Source: Pseudomonas shirazensis
Lineage (GTDB): Bacteria > Pseudomonadota > Gammaproteobacteria > Pseudomonadales > Pseudomonadaceae
Length of the DNA stretch: 64,000 nucleotides
Direction of reading: 5' to 3'
Assembly: GCF_014268785.2 (NCBI RefSeq)
Contig: NZ_JABWRD020000001.1
Span: 1,501,001 to 1,565,000 of the forward strand
Within the stretch, counting starts at the first letter, position 1. Each line of letters starts with the position of its first letter. The notes below the pieces were generated by a model. It was not told the origin of the DNA. It made no database searches and saw nothing but the letters and a program-made list of their open reading frames with translations. This document shows, piece by piece, positions 1 to 7,684 of this stretch. The translations under genes were made by a program, and so were the position numbers.

Positions 1-48
1 TGCTTGAATCATCTGATAACGCCCGAGCGAATTAACTGTTGAATACCG

Positions 49-62
49 AGGTGCCGGCACCT
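49..62. repeat. 14-bp perfect palindrome, function unknown
   Basis: AGGTGCCGGCACCT is a perfect palindrome in the 265-base stretch before the first gene. A second palindrome, TGCCAT-TT-ATGGCA, lies at 120-133. Either could be an operator for the response regulator gene at 266 or a leftover of a terminator for a gene outside the window. No coding sequence is evident in 1-265. Confidence 0.3.
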
Positions 63-265
63 GCAAGATGCTGCTGCAGTGTCCCACTGGCGGGTCTGAC
101 AGCGAAGTCTAACCAGCTTTGCCATTTATGGCAGGGGCATTTAGCCAGTATTTGAGAACGGGATGCGCCAATCGTTCCATCTGATTGCAGTGAACGTTAT
201 ATTGGGAACTTCTGGGCCTGATACGGGCACAGAGTAGAGACACTTATCTGGTACAGGACCCCGAC

Positions 266-634
266 ATGCACCCCCTTCTAGTAGTCGAAGACGACGGCAT
301 CGTACGTATGCTGATGGTCGAAGTGCTCGAGGATCTTGGCTATAAGGTGATCGAAGCAGCAGACGCCACCAGTGCCCTGGCTATCCTCAATGACCCTGCA
401 ACGCCCTTGGACCTGCTTATGACCGACGTCGGCTTGCCCGATATGAGCGGTCAGGATCTGGCGGGTAAAGCACGGGAAATTCGCCCGCTGCTACCCGTGC
501 TGTTTGCCAGTGGCTATGCCGACAGCTTGAGCGTGCCGGAAGGCATGCACTCGATCGGCAAGCCGTTCAGTATCGATCAGTTGCGCGACAAGGTCGTGCA
601 GATGATCGGGCCTGCAGACTCCACGCAGGCCTGA
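266..634 (+). CDS. Receiver-only response regulator (CheY-like)
   Basis: The 122-residue protein is a single REC domain with no output domain. The acidic pair VEDD lies near residues 7-10, the probable phospho-acceptor Asp is in LLMTDVGLP near residue 53, a switch Ser is in FASGYA, and the conserved Lys is in IGKPF. Such proteins act as phosphate sinks or as diffusible regulators of a sensor kinase or chemotaxis-like partner. No kinase is adjacent, so the partner must be encoded elsewhere. The ATG at 266 directly precedes the first beta strand, which fits this start. Transcription probably begins in the preceding non-coding stretch. Confidence 0.85.
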   Translation: MHPLLVVEDDGIVRMLMVEVLEDLGYKVIEAADATSALAILNDPATPLDLLMTDVGLPDMSGQDLAGKAREIRPLLPVLFASGYADSLSVPEGMHSIGKPFSIDQLRDKVVQMIGPADSTQA

Positions 635-655
635 CTCACAGCTAAAAGACAGCTG

Positions 656-850
656 TCACAACTTGGTTGCAGCGGGCCGAGCGCCGTCGATCTGGCGCAG
701 TGTAATCAAGCGCTCGCTGGCCGGCACCGGCCGTCCATACAAGAACCTCTGGAAATGCGAGCAACCCTCGGCGCGCAGCAGTTCCATCTGCTCGGGCGTC
801 TCGACCCCTTCTGCAGTGGTCTTGATCATCAGGCTGCAGGACAGCTCAGA
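656..850 (-). pseudogene. C-terminal remnant of an EAL-domain (cyclic-di-GMP phosphodiesterase) protein
   Basis: About 55 residues match the last part of an EAL domain: a TAEGVET motif, then PEQMELLRAEGC, then a YGRP ending that resembles the usual Q-G-[YF]-x-F-[GS]-[RK]-P signature. The catalytic EAL and DDFGTG parts and any upstream GGDEF domain are absent, and the sequence immediately upstream (RPLGSELSCS) is unrelated. The fragment begins at the 3' end of the RidA-family gene, so a deletion probably joined the two. It cannot encode a working phosphodiesterase. Confidence 0.7.
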
Positions 851-852
851 GC

Positions 853-1281
853 CTAGCGGTCGCATGCGCCATGCCCTGCGATGGCAGCGACTGCGTCAAC
901 CTCTATCAGCATCCCATCAAGCGCCAGACGTGGCACCGGGATCAGCGTGCAGGTTGGCTTCATGTGCGCGCCCCAAGCCTGATCTGCCGCCTGCACCCAT
1001 TGGCGCAGACGCTCTTCGCTGTGATCAACGATAAGCAAGGTGAGTTTGAATACATCGCCCAGACCGGCACCTTTGGAAGCCAGCGCCAGCTGCAGGTTGA
1101 GCAACGCCTGGGCCGCCTGTTCAGCAAACAGTGCTGAAAGGTTGCCCTGAGCGTCTTCGCCGCCCTGCCCGGCTACATACAGCAGGCAACTGTCGGAGCG
1201 GACCTGAGCAACATGCGAATAAGCATTGGCGCTGGGGTCATAAAGGCTGTCGGGATTGGTCAATTGGAAAACGTGGGACAT
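853..1281 (-). CDS. RidA/YjgF/UK114-family protein
   Basis: The 142-residue protein has the Rid fold signature: VAGQGGEDAQGN after the first strands, a central FAEQAAQALLNLQLAL helix, and a C-terminal LIEVDAVAAIAG strand. Classical RidA hydrolyses reactive enamine/imine intermediates using an Arg in a motif like ARSCV near the C terminus. Here the equivalent segment reads KPTCTLIPVPR, so that Arg appears to be missing or displaced, which points to one of the other Rid subfamilies. The ATG at 1281 has GGAG eight bases upstream and was preferred over the longer frame beginning at 1320. Its 3' end abuts the EAL remnant. Confidence 0.8.
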   Translation of the reverse strand: MSHVFQLTNPDSLYDPSANAYSHVAQVRSDSCLLYVAGQGGEDAQGNLSALFAEQAAQALLNLQLALASKGAGLGDVFKLTLLIVDHSEERLRQWVQAADQAWGAHMKPTCTLIPVPRLALDGMLIEVDAVAAIAGHGACDR

Positions 1282-1348
1282 GCGGTCGCTCCATCGAGTG
1301 AAAGAACGACCGAGTATCAAACCTCAGGTTAACCCGAGGTCAAGAGGA

Positions 1349-1561
1349 TTATTTTTCTTCCAGCACATGACGGCCTTTGACTGCCCGCGGGCCGCGCCAC
1401 ATCCAGAACAACAGCCCAGGCACTGGCGCGTAGACGACAAAGACGATCCAGAGCATTTTTCGCTCCGCTCGCCGTTCACTACCGATGATGTTCCAGATCG
1501 CCCAGATTTCCAGGGCGATGACCACAGCGGCGACAATGATCCAGATCGTTCCGATTTCCAT
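1349..1561 (-). CDS. Small membrane protein with PLDc_N-type segment
   Basis: This 70-residue protein has two hydrophobic segments, IWIIVAAVVIALEIWAIWNII and WIVFVVYAPVPGLLFWMWRGP, joined by a basic ERRAERK loop. The pattern matches the small membrane module called the phospholipase D-nuclease N-terminal domain, which also occurs as a stand-alone protein of unknown function. The start at 1561 has AGGA upstream. A longer frame from 1618 would add an unconserved leader. No catalytic residues are present, and a membrane-associated structural role is likely. Confidence 0.65.
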   Translation of the reverse strand: MEIGTIWIIVAAVVIALEIWAIWNIIGSERRAERKMLWIVFVVYAPVPGLLFWMWRGPRAVKGRHVLEEK

Positions 1562-1634
1562 AAGCGTCCTCCCGTGAGCATGTAATGCTTTGGTCCCGCA
1601 GAGGGCGCAAGGGTTCATTCCGATTCAGCCCGTC

Positions 1635-2105
1635 TCAGGGCTTCGTCACCTGATCCAGCGCACTTTGCAGCGCCTTGGCATCGCTGAACTGCTGTTGTGC
1701 TACCACGCGACTGTGGTCCAGTTGCAACCAGAGCACCTGGCCTTCCTGCCCAGGGTAACGGCTGGCGACTTCACCTTGACGATCAAGCATGACCCGGTAG
1801 CTGTAGTCACGCATGGCTGGAATGGCGAACAGCTTGCTGATTATAGATGGCATACGCTGGATATCCGCGACGAACACTGCCTGCCGCGCCTCCAGATACC
1901 CCTTGGGCTGCTCGGCGATGGCCGCCTTGACCAGCTTGGCGCCGTCCATGTCGCGGGCCACAAGCAGAATGCGCGTGTCGCCATCCAGAGTGTAGCTCTG
2001 GTCATGCTGATCCTGCAGGGTCCAGGGCGCGAGTTGATCGCCAACTGCAACGGCATTGGCCACGAGCGGCAGGCAGGCAAGTAACAGGGCGGCGGCGAGT
2101 TTCAT
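1635..2105 (-). CDS. Periplasmic protein of unknown function, possible thioredoxin-like fold
   Basis: The 156-residue product begins MKLAAALLLACLPLVANAVA, a clear Sec signal peptide with cleavage probably after ANA. The mature part starts with VGDQLAPWTLQDQHDQ, a pattern common at the start of AhpC/TlpA-like redox proteins, followed by strands such as RILLVARDMDGAKLV. No CXXC motif is present, so a thiol-disulfide reaction is unlikely. A much longer frame runs upstream of 2105 but has no protein-like character. The gene is divergent from the AraC-family regulator with about 140-185 bases between them. Confidence 0.7.
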   Translation of the reverse strand: MKLAAALLLACLPLVANAVAVGDQLAPWTLQDQHDQSYTLDGDTRILLVARDMDGAKLVKAAIAEQPKGYLEARQAVFVADIQRMPSIISKLFAIPAMRDYSYRVMLDRQGEVASRYPGQEGQVLWLQLDHSRVVAQQQFSDAKALQSALDQVTKP

Positions 2106-2291
2106 CTGGATTACTCGGATTGACGGCCCGCCAGCATAGAGCATGTCGCCAATAACGACCTCAACTACCACCCCAGCGCCGCCTCTGTTGTCTTTGCCCG
2201 GCGCCGGCAGCACACTCACCGCGTCAGCCAGGAAGCGGAGCCGGCAGTGGCCACACCTCGTCAATTCAGCAAGAAGACCAGCACCAGCAAC

Positions 2292-3254
2292 ATGTTCCGG
2301 ACCAAGTCCGCAGATGCCAGTGTGCAGAAGCCCTACCAGGTCGATTTCGTCTTGCTCGAACACTTCTCGATGGCCAGTTTCACCGTGGCCATGGACGTCC
2401 TGGTCACGGCCAACCTGCTGCGCGCCGACAGCTTCGGCTTCACCCCGCTGTCGCTGGATGGCGAACGCGTGCAAAGCGACCTGGGCCTTGAGCTGATCGC
2501 CACCGATCTGGATCCGGCAACCCTCAAACAGGCTGATCTGTTGATCATCTGCGGCGGTTTGCGTACTCCACTCAAGTACCCGGCGCTGGATCGGCTACTG
2601 CAGGATTGCAACCATCATGGCCTGGCCTTGGGCGGACTGTGGAACGGTGCGTGGTTTCTCGGGCGGGCCGGAGTTTTGAGTGACTATGGCTGCAGCGTTC
2701 ACCCCGAACAGCGTGCCAGCCTGGCCGAGCGCAGCCCGCAAACGCGGATCACCCCGGCAAGCTTTACCCTTGACCGTGATCGACTGACAGCAGCCAGCCC
2801 CAATGGCGCGATGGAATTGATGCTTGGGCTGGTACGGCGCTTGTACGGTGACGCCCTGGCCGAAGGCGTCGAGGAGATTCTATCGTTCTCCGGGGCGCGC
2901 TATCGCCAGGTTGGACCTGGCGCGAAAAAATCCATGAGCCTGCACCTGCGCACCATTGTCGAACTGATGGAAAACAACCTCGAAGAGACCCTCAGCCTGG
3001 ACCAGCTGGCCGCTTACAGTGACCGCTCGCGGCGCCAGATCGACCGCCTGTTCCAGGCGCAACTGGGCACCTCGCCGCGGCGCTACTACATGGAGCTGCG
3101 CATCACCAAGAGCCGGCGCCTGCTGCAGTACTCGGACCTGTCGGTGATGGAAGTCGCCGTCGCCTGTGGGTTTGTCTCGGTGTCGCACTTCAGCAAGTGC
3201 TATGCAGCCTACTTTGGCTATCCGCCGTCGCGCGAGCAACGCCTGGGCGAATAG
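2292..3254 (+). CDS. GlxA-family AraC regulator with DJ-1/PfpI-like sensor domain
   Basis: The N-terminal part, about residues 15-190, resembles a class I glutamine amidotransferase/DJ-1 fold, including LLIICGGLRTP and ALGGLWNGAWFLGRAG. The usual nucleophile Cys of the elbow is replaced by Trp/Asn (GGLWNGA), as is normal for regulatory members of this family. The C-terminal part holds the AraC DNA-binding domain with two helix-turn-helix units: SLDQLAAYSDRSRRQIDRLF, and VMEVAVACGFVSVSHFSKCY. Relatives (GbdR, CdhR, ArgR) sense small metabolites such as betaine, carnitine or arginine. A GTG at 2247 with AGGAAG upstream would add 15 residues, so the start is uncertain. No obvious target lies downstream. 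Confidence 0.8.
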   Translation: MFRTKSADASVQKPYQVDFVLLEHFSMASFTVAMDVLVTANLLRADSFGFTPLSLDGERVQSDLGLELIATDLDPATLKQADLLIICGGLRTPLKYPALDRLLQDCNHHGLALGGLWNGAWFLGRAGVLSDYGCSVHPEQRASLAERSPQTRITPASFTLDRDRLTAASPNGAMELMLGLVRRLYGDALAEGVEEILSFSGARYRQVGPGAKKSMSLHLRTIVELMENNLEETLSLDQLAAYSDRSRRQIDRLFQAQLGTSPRRYYMELRITKSRRLLQYSDLSVMEVAVACGFVSVSHFSKCYAAYFGYPPSREQRLGE

Positions 3255-3260
3255 TCCGGT

Positions 3261-3938
3261 TCAGGCACGGATATAGCGCAGCACGACGTCGCCGATCATC
3301 TGTTTGTGGCGCTGCTTGACCTGGTCATCGGTCATGTCGATCTGGAAGATCTCGCTGAAGGTGTGCCGGTTGGAGACCCGGTAGAAGCAGAACGAGCTCA
3401 TCAGCATGTGCAGGTCGATGACTTCGATACCCTCGCGGAACACGCCCTCGGCAACGCCGCGTTCGAGCGTGTGACCCAGTGTCTCCAGCACCACGCTGCT
3501 CATCTCGCGGATGACCGGTGATTGCTTGACGTATTCGCCATAGTGGATGTTTTCAGTCGAGACGATACGTACGAAGTCGACGTTGTGGTCGTGGTGGTCG
3601 AAGGTGAACTCCACCAGCCGGCGGATGGCCTGCTCTGGCGGCAAGGTCTCCAGATCAAGGCTGCGCTCGGTCTTGCGAATGTCGCCATAGAGCTTGACCA
3701 GGCACTCGACGTAGAGCTGCTCCTTGCTGCCGAAGTAGTAATAGATCATGCGCTTGGAGGTGGCAGTACGCTCGGCGATGGCGTCGACGCGGGCGCCGGC
3801 CAGGCCTTGCTGAACGAACTCGCCAATGGCGGCCTGGAGGATGTCCTCGCGGGTCTTCTCCGGGTTGTTCTTGCGCGATTTGCGCGCCCCTTCCAGGGCG
3901 GGCTCGCCGAGGCTGACTACGGAATCACTCATACCCAC
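3261..3938 (-). CDS. TetR-family transcriptional regulator, probably of the quinate/shikimate locus
   Basis: The 225-residue protein has a TetR_N helix-turn-helix at about residues 27-75 (REDILQAAIGEFVQQGLAG, then TSKRMIYYYFGSKEQLY) and an all-helical ligand domain of usual length. A short basic leader (RKSRKNNPEK) precedes the HTH. It lies 123 bases downstream of quiC on the same strand and may be cotranscribed with it, so control of quiC and the divergent transporter is the simplest inference. The ligand is not visible from sequence. It ends seven bases from the convergent AraC-family gene. Confidence 0.85.
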   Translation of the reverse strand: MGMSDSVVSLGEPALEGARKSRKNNPEKTREDILQAAIGEFVQQGLAGARVDAIAERTATSKRMIYYYFGSKEQLYVECLVKLYGDIRKTERSLDLETLPPEQAIRRLVEFTFDHHDHNVDFVRIVSTENIHYGEYVKQSPVIREMSSVVLETLGHTLERGVAEGVFREGIEVIDLHMLMSSFCFYRVSNRHTFSEIFQIDMTDDQVKQRHKQMIGDVVLRYIRA

Positions 3939-4061
3939 TCACAGGCTAATTATTGGAATTGGAGGGATTATCCGTGACTGCTGCGACGCAGGGAAGCGCG
4001 CAGATGGTCGCATTGGTCAGGTTTTGTGACAGGTGCGCCGGCCGCTGGGCCGGCGCTTGCC

Positions 4062-5969
4062 TTACAACACTGGTTTGCGTGCTGCCCCGCTGCGGGCCTT
4101 GGCCATGGCCGCCAGGCGAACCGCGACGTTGGCTGCGCCGTAACCGGCATACCCACCCTTGCGCTGGATGATTTCGAAGAAGAAACGCTCTTCGAACGGT
4201 TCGGTGTACACGTGGAACAGCTCGCCACCTTGGGCGTCACGGTCGTACAGCACGTTGTAGTAGGCCAGCTCACTGAGGAACTCGTCGTCGAAATCAAACC
4301 GCGCAGCGAGGTCGTCGTAGTAGTTCAGGGGGATTTCCAGCAGCGGCACACCGGCGTTTTTTGCCCGCGCCACTTCACTGAAGATGTCGGCACAGTCAAA
4401 GGCGATGTGGTGGACGCCCGAGCCACGATAGCTGGACAACGCGTGGGCAATCGCAGTGTTGCGGTTCTCCGAGATATTCAGCGGCAAGCGCAGGGTGCCA
4501 CACTGGCTGCGCAAGGCACGGCTCTTGACCAGGCCGTAGGGGTCGGGCAAGACCACCTCGTCGTCGGCCTCGAAGTCGAACAGGCTCTTGTAGAACAGCA
4601 CCCAGCTGTCCAGCGATTCGGCCGGCAGGGCCAGGGCCATGTGGTCGATGCGTTGCAGGCCACCACTGGCGCCGCTGGAGCCATCCAGACGGAAGTCGCT
4701 ATCGTAGATGGTATGGCCGGCACCGGCCTGCTCGACCAGGTAGATCAGGCTGCCATCCGGCGCACGCACGGCCGGGATCTCGCGCTCGTTGGGCCCGACC
4801 AGGCCACGGAATGGCTGGCCACGGTAGGCGGTGGCACGCTGCAAGGCAGCCTGGCCGTCCTTGACCCGCAGTGCGGTGGCGCACAACGAAGGGCCATGGG
4901 CTTCGAAGAAGTTGTGCGCGAATGAATAGGGCTCAGCGTTGAGCACGATGTTGATATCGCCTTGGCGCAGCAGCCGGACACCCTTGCTGCGGTGTGCACC
5001 CGCCTCGACAAAGCCCAGGCGCTTGAGCCAACCACTCAGACGCGCCCCTACCGCTTCATCGACGGCAAACTCAAGGAACTCGACGCCGTCATAGGTACTG
5101 GCTGGCGCCGGGTCAAACAGTACCTCAGGCTCGATCGGCTGGGCCTCTCGCTGCAATTGCAGGCGAGTTTTTTCTTCCAGGTACAACAGCGAACGCAGGC
5201 CATCGGCAGCGTTCTGCCGGGTAGGTGCAGCGCGGAAGCCATCGTTGAAGATCTCCAGCGACAACGGCCCGCGGTAACCGGTCTGCAGAATCGGCGCGAG
5301 GAAACCGGCCAGGTCCATTTCGCCCTGCCCCGGGAAGCAGCGGAAGTGGCGACTCCACTCCAGCACGTCCATGGCCAGGATCGGCGCATCAGCCATTTGC
5401 ACGAAGAAAATCTTGTCGCCCGGAATCTGCCGGATTGCACTAGGGTCGCCCTTGAGCGACAGGGTGTGGAAGCTGTCGAGGATCACCCCCAGCGCCGGGT
5501 GATCGGCCTGGCGTACCAGGTTCCAGACCTGCTGGTAGGTATTGACGTGACGGCCCCAGGCCAAGGCTTCGTAGCCAATGCGCAGGCCGCGGGCACCAGC
5601 ATGTTCGGCCAGCAGGCGCAGGTCGTCGACCAGGATCTGCTCATCGCTCAGCGCGTCCGCCTGCACGTTGCTGCACACCAGCACCAAATCCGTTCCCAGC
5701 TCCTGCATCAGGTCGAACTTGCGCTCGGCGCGGTCGAGGTTTTTCTGCAGACGGTCGCGGCGGCAGCCTTCGAAGTCACGAAATGGCTGGAACAGGGTGA
5801 TGGCGATGCCCAGATCGGCGCACATCTGGCGGATCTCGCGTGGGCTGCCGGCGTAATAGAGCAGGTCATTTTCGAAAATCTCGACGCCGTCAAAGCCGGC
5901 TGCGGCGATGGCTTCGAGTTTTTCTGGCAGAGTGCCGCTCAAGGACACGGTGGCAATCGAACGCTGCAT
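4062..5969 (-). CDS. quiC: 3-Dehydroshikimate dehydratase fused to an HPPD-like domain (QuiC)
   Basis: The enzyme dehydrates 3-dehydroshikimate to protocatechuate and so links quinate and shikimate catabolism to the beta-ketoadipate pathway. The 635-residue protein has an N-terminal TIM barrel of the AP-endonuclease-2/AsbF type (about residues 1-290). Likely metal ligands lie in IGYEALAWG, VILDSFHTL and LSLEIFND. The C-terminal half (about 300-635) consists of vicinal-oxygen-chelate modules like 4-hydroxyphenylpyruvate dioxygenase, with IDHMALALP, GVHHIAFDC and FFEIIQRKGG. This fusion is known for the Pseudomonas QuiC type. The gene is divergent from an MHS transporter and upstream of a TetR gene. 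Confidence 0.92.
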   Translation of the reverse strand: MQRSIATVSLSGTLPEKLEAIAAAGFDGVEIFENDLLYYAGSPREIRQMCADLGIAITLFQPFRDFEGCRRDRLQKNLDRAERKFDLMQELGTDLVLVCSNVQADALSDEQILVDDLRLLAEHAGARGLRIGYEALAWGRHVNTYQQVWNLVRQADHPALGVILDSFHTLSLKGDPSAIRQIPGDKIFFVQMADAPILAMDVLEWSRHFRCFPGQGEMDLAGFLAPILQTGYRGPLSLEIFNDGFRAAPTRQNAADGLRSLLYLEEKTRLQLQREAQPIEPEVLFDPAPASTYDGVEFLEFAVDEAVGARLSGWLKRLGFVEAGAHRSKGVRLLRQGDINIVLNAEPYSFAHNFFEAHGPSLCATALRVKDGQAALQRATAYRGQPFRGLVGPNEREIPAVRAPDGSLIYLVEQAGAGHTIYDSDFRLDGSSGASGGLQRIDHMALALPAESLDSWVLFYKSLFDFEADDEVVLPDPYGLVKSRALRSQCGTLRLPLNISENRNTAIAHALSSYRGSGVHHIAFDCADIFSEVARAKNAGVPLLEIPLNYYDDLAARFDFDDEFLSELAYYNVLYDRDAQGGELFHVYTEPFEERFFFEIIQRKGGYAGYGAANVAVRLAAMAKARSGAARKPVL

Positions 5970-6087
5970 GCTGGAGTTCCTTGTTATTTGAGAAGCGTCA
6001 GCCGAAAAACCCTTGCAGGTGCTTGGCAGAATCGATTATTCGCGGGTAAAGTCCTGCCATCAATGACTTTTGTACGAAACAGTTAGT

Positions 6088-6110
6088 TTTTGTTCGATTA
6101 CCGAACAAAA
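6088..6110. promoter_or_regulatory. Inverted-repeat operator, PcaR-box-like, between quiC and the MHS transporter
   Basis: TTTTGTTCG and CGAACAAAA are perfect 9-bp arms separated by ATTAC. The 15-bp core GTTCGATTACCGAAC differs at three positions from the P. putida PcaR site as I remember it (GTTCGATAATCGCAC). PcaR is an IclR-type activator of protocatechuate catabolism, and protocatechuate is QuiC's product. The site could instead belong to the adjacent TetR regulator. The whole 304-base intergenic stretch 5970-6273 appears to be a divergent promoter region with no further gene. Confidence 0.6.
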
Positions 6111-6273
6111 GCGAATTTGGCGAATTGATTCGGTGCTCGAGCCTGGGCAACCATGAATCCAGTTACAGACCATTCGAACTCCTCACTGCCCTGCGAACGT
6201 TCAGCGGACCCTGTACCGACAAGCCCAGCGTCACGACATAATAAGTTCAATAACAAGAACAACGGAGACAACA

Positions 6274-7650
6274 ATGGCTCACTCCAGCTCTCAAGCCAAG
6301 AAAGCGACCGCCAGTGGGTGGATAGGCTCGGCCCTCGAGTACTACGACTTTTTCATCTACGCCCAAGCCGCAGCACTGATCTTCCCGCAGATCTTCTTCC
6401 CGTCGATGGACCCGAAAATGGCCATCATCGCCTCGCTGGCGACTTACGGTGTCGGTTACCTGGCCCGTCCGGTGGGTGCCGTTGTCCTCGGTCACTGGGG
6501 TGATACCCGCGGCCGCAAAAACGTTCTGCTGCTGTGCATGTTCCTCATGGGTATCTCGACCATGGCCGTTGGCCTGCTGCCGACCTACCATGACATTGGC
6601 ATCATTGCCCCGATCATTCTTGTGCTGCTGCGCCTGGTTCAGGGCTTTGCGGTCGCCGGTGAGATCTCCGGTGCCAGCTCGATGATCATGGAGCATGCGC
6701 CGTTCGGACGCCGAGGTTACTTCGCCAGCTTCACCCTGCAAGGGGTTCAGGCAGGTCAGGTACTGGCTGCGGCGGTGTTCCTGCCACTGGCCTACTTCAT
6801 GCCAAGCGAAGCTTTCAACGAGTGGGGCTGGCGCATTCCGTTCCTGCTCAGCGCATTCGTCCTGGTAGCCGGTTTCATCATCCGTAGGGAAGTCCACGAG
6901 ACCCCGGCCTTCGTCAAGGAAGAGAAGCAGGACAAGATCGCCCGCTCGCCAGTAAAGGAAGCGTTCAAGTACAGCTGGAAGCACATGGTCCTGGTTATGT
7001 TCATGGCCCTGATGAACGTGATTCCAGTCGTTGCCACCGTGTTCGGTGCAGCCTATGCGGTGCAGCCGGCTTACGGCATCGGCTTCGACAAGAGCGTGTA
7101 CCTGTGGATCCCGGTAGTCGGCAACATCGTGGCAGTGCTGGTGATCCCGTTCGTTGGCAACCTGTCTGACAAGATCGGCCGTCGTCCAACCATGATTGCC
7201 GGCTGCCTGGGCTCGGGCCTGCTGGCCTTCGGTTACCTGTATGCGATCAGCATTCAGAACGTGCCGCTGGCCTTCTGCGCATCGATCCTGATGTGGGGCA
7301 TGGTCTACCAAGGTTACAACGCGGTATTCCCAAGCTTCTTCCCGGAGCTGTTCAATACTCGCTACCGCGTCTCGGCCATGGCTATCGCGCAGAACATCGG
7401 CACCATGTTCACTGCCATGCTGCCAGCGGTATTCGCTGCCATCGCGCCGCCAGGCTCGGAAAACATCTGGCTGGTGGTAGGTGGCTCGGCGTTCTTCATC
7501 ACCTGCATCTGCGCCCTGGCTGCCTACGTGGCTCCCGAGACGCACCGTCTGGCGATGGAAGACCTCGGCAACCCGAACGCCAAACCGATGGACAAAGATA
7601 CCTACGAAGCTACCCGCAAAGGCAGCCTCAACACTGCTGCAACTCAGTAA
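6274..7650 (+). CDS. MHS-family MFS symporter, probable shikimate/quinate uptake
   Basis: The 458-residue membrane protein belongs to the metabolite:H+ symporter branch (ShiA, KgtP and ProP relatives). It shows GSALEYYDFFIYAQAAALIF in TM1, the loop 2-3 signature GHWGDTRGRKNVL, RLVQGFAVAGEISGA in TM4, and the second-half signature NLSDKIGRRP. About twelve membrane segments are visible. GGAG precedes the ATG at 6274. Its divergent pairing with quiC and its closeness to ShiA-type transporters suggest import of shikimate, dehydroshikimate or quinate. The exact substrate cannot be read from the sequence. Confidence 0.85.
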   Translation: MAHSSSQAKKATASGWIGSALEYYDFFIYAQAAALIFPQIFFPSMDPKMAIIASLATYGVGYLARPVGAVVLGHWGDTRGRKNVLLLCMFLMGISTMAVGLLPTYHDIGIIAPIILVLLRLVQGFAVAGEISGASSMIMEHAPFGRRGYFASFTLQGVQAGQVLAAAVFLPLAYFMPSEAFNEWGWRIPFLLSAFVLVAGFIIRREVHETPAFVKEEKQDKIARSPVKEAFKYSWKHMVLVMFMALMNVIPVVATVFGAAYAVQPAYGIGFDKSVYLWIPVVGNIVAVLVIPFVGNLSDKIGRRPTMIAGCLGSGLLAFGYLYAISIQNVPLAFCASILMWGMVYQGYNAVFPSFFPELFNTRYRVSAMAIAQNIGTMFTAMLPAVFAAIAPPGSENIWLVVGGSAFFITCICALAAYVAPETHRLAMEDLGNPNAKPMDKDTYEATRKGSLNTAATQ

Positions 7651-7657
7651 AAACTGC

Positions 7658-7679
7658 CTGGGGCTGCATGCAGCCCCAG
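7658..7679. terminator. Bidirectional intrinsic terminator
   Basis: A 22-bp perfect palindrome (CTGGGGCTGC/ATGCAGCCCCAG) sits between the stop codons of two convergent genes. A run of five A on its left gives a T tract for leftward transcription, and GTTT follows on the right. Confidence 0.75.
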
Positions 7680-7684
7680 CCGTT

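Noticed and set aside
1635-2474. Long minus-strand frame extending the periplasmic protein gene to 279 codons
   Set aside because: The extra 123 residues upstream of 2105 have no protein-like character, and the internal start is followed by a perfect signal peptide.
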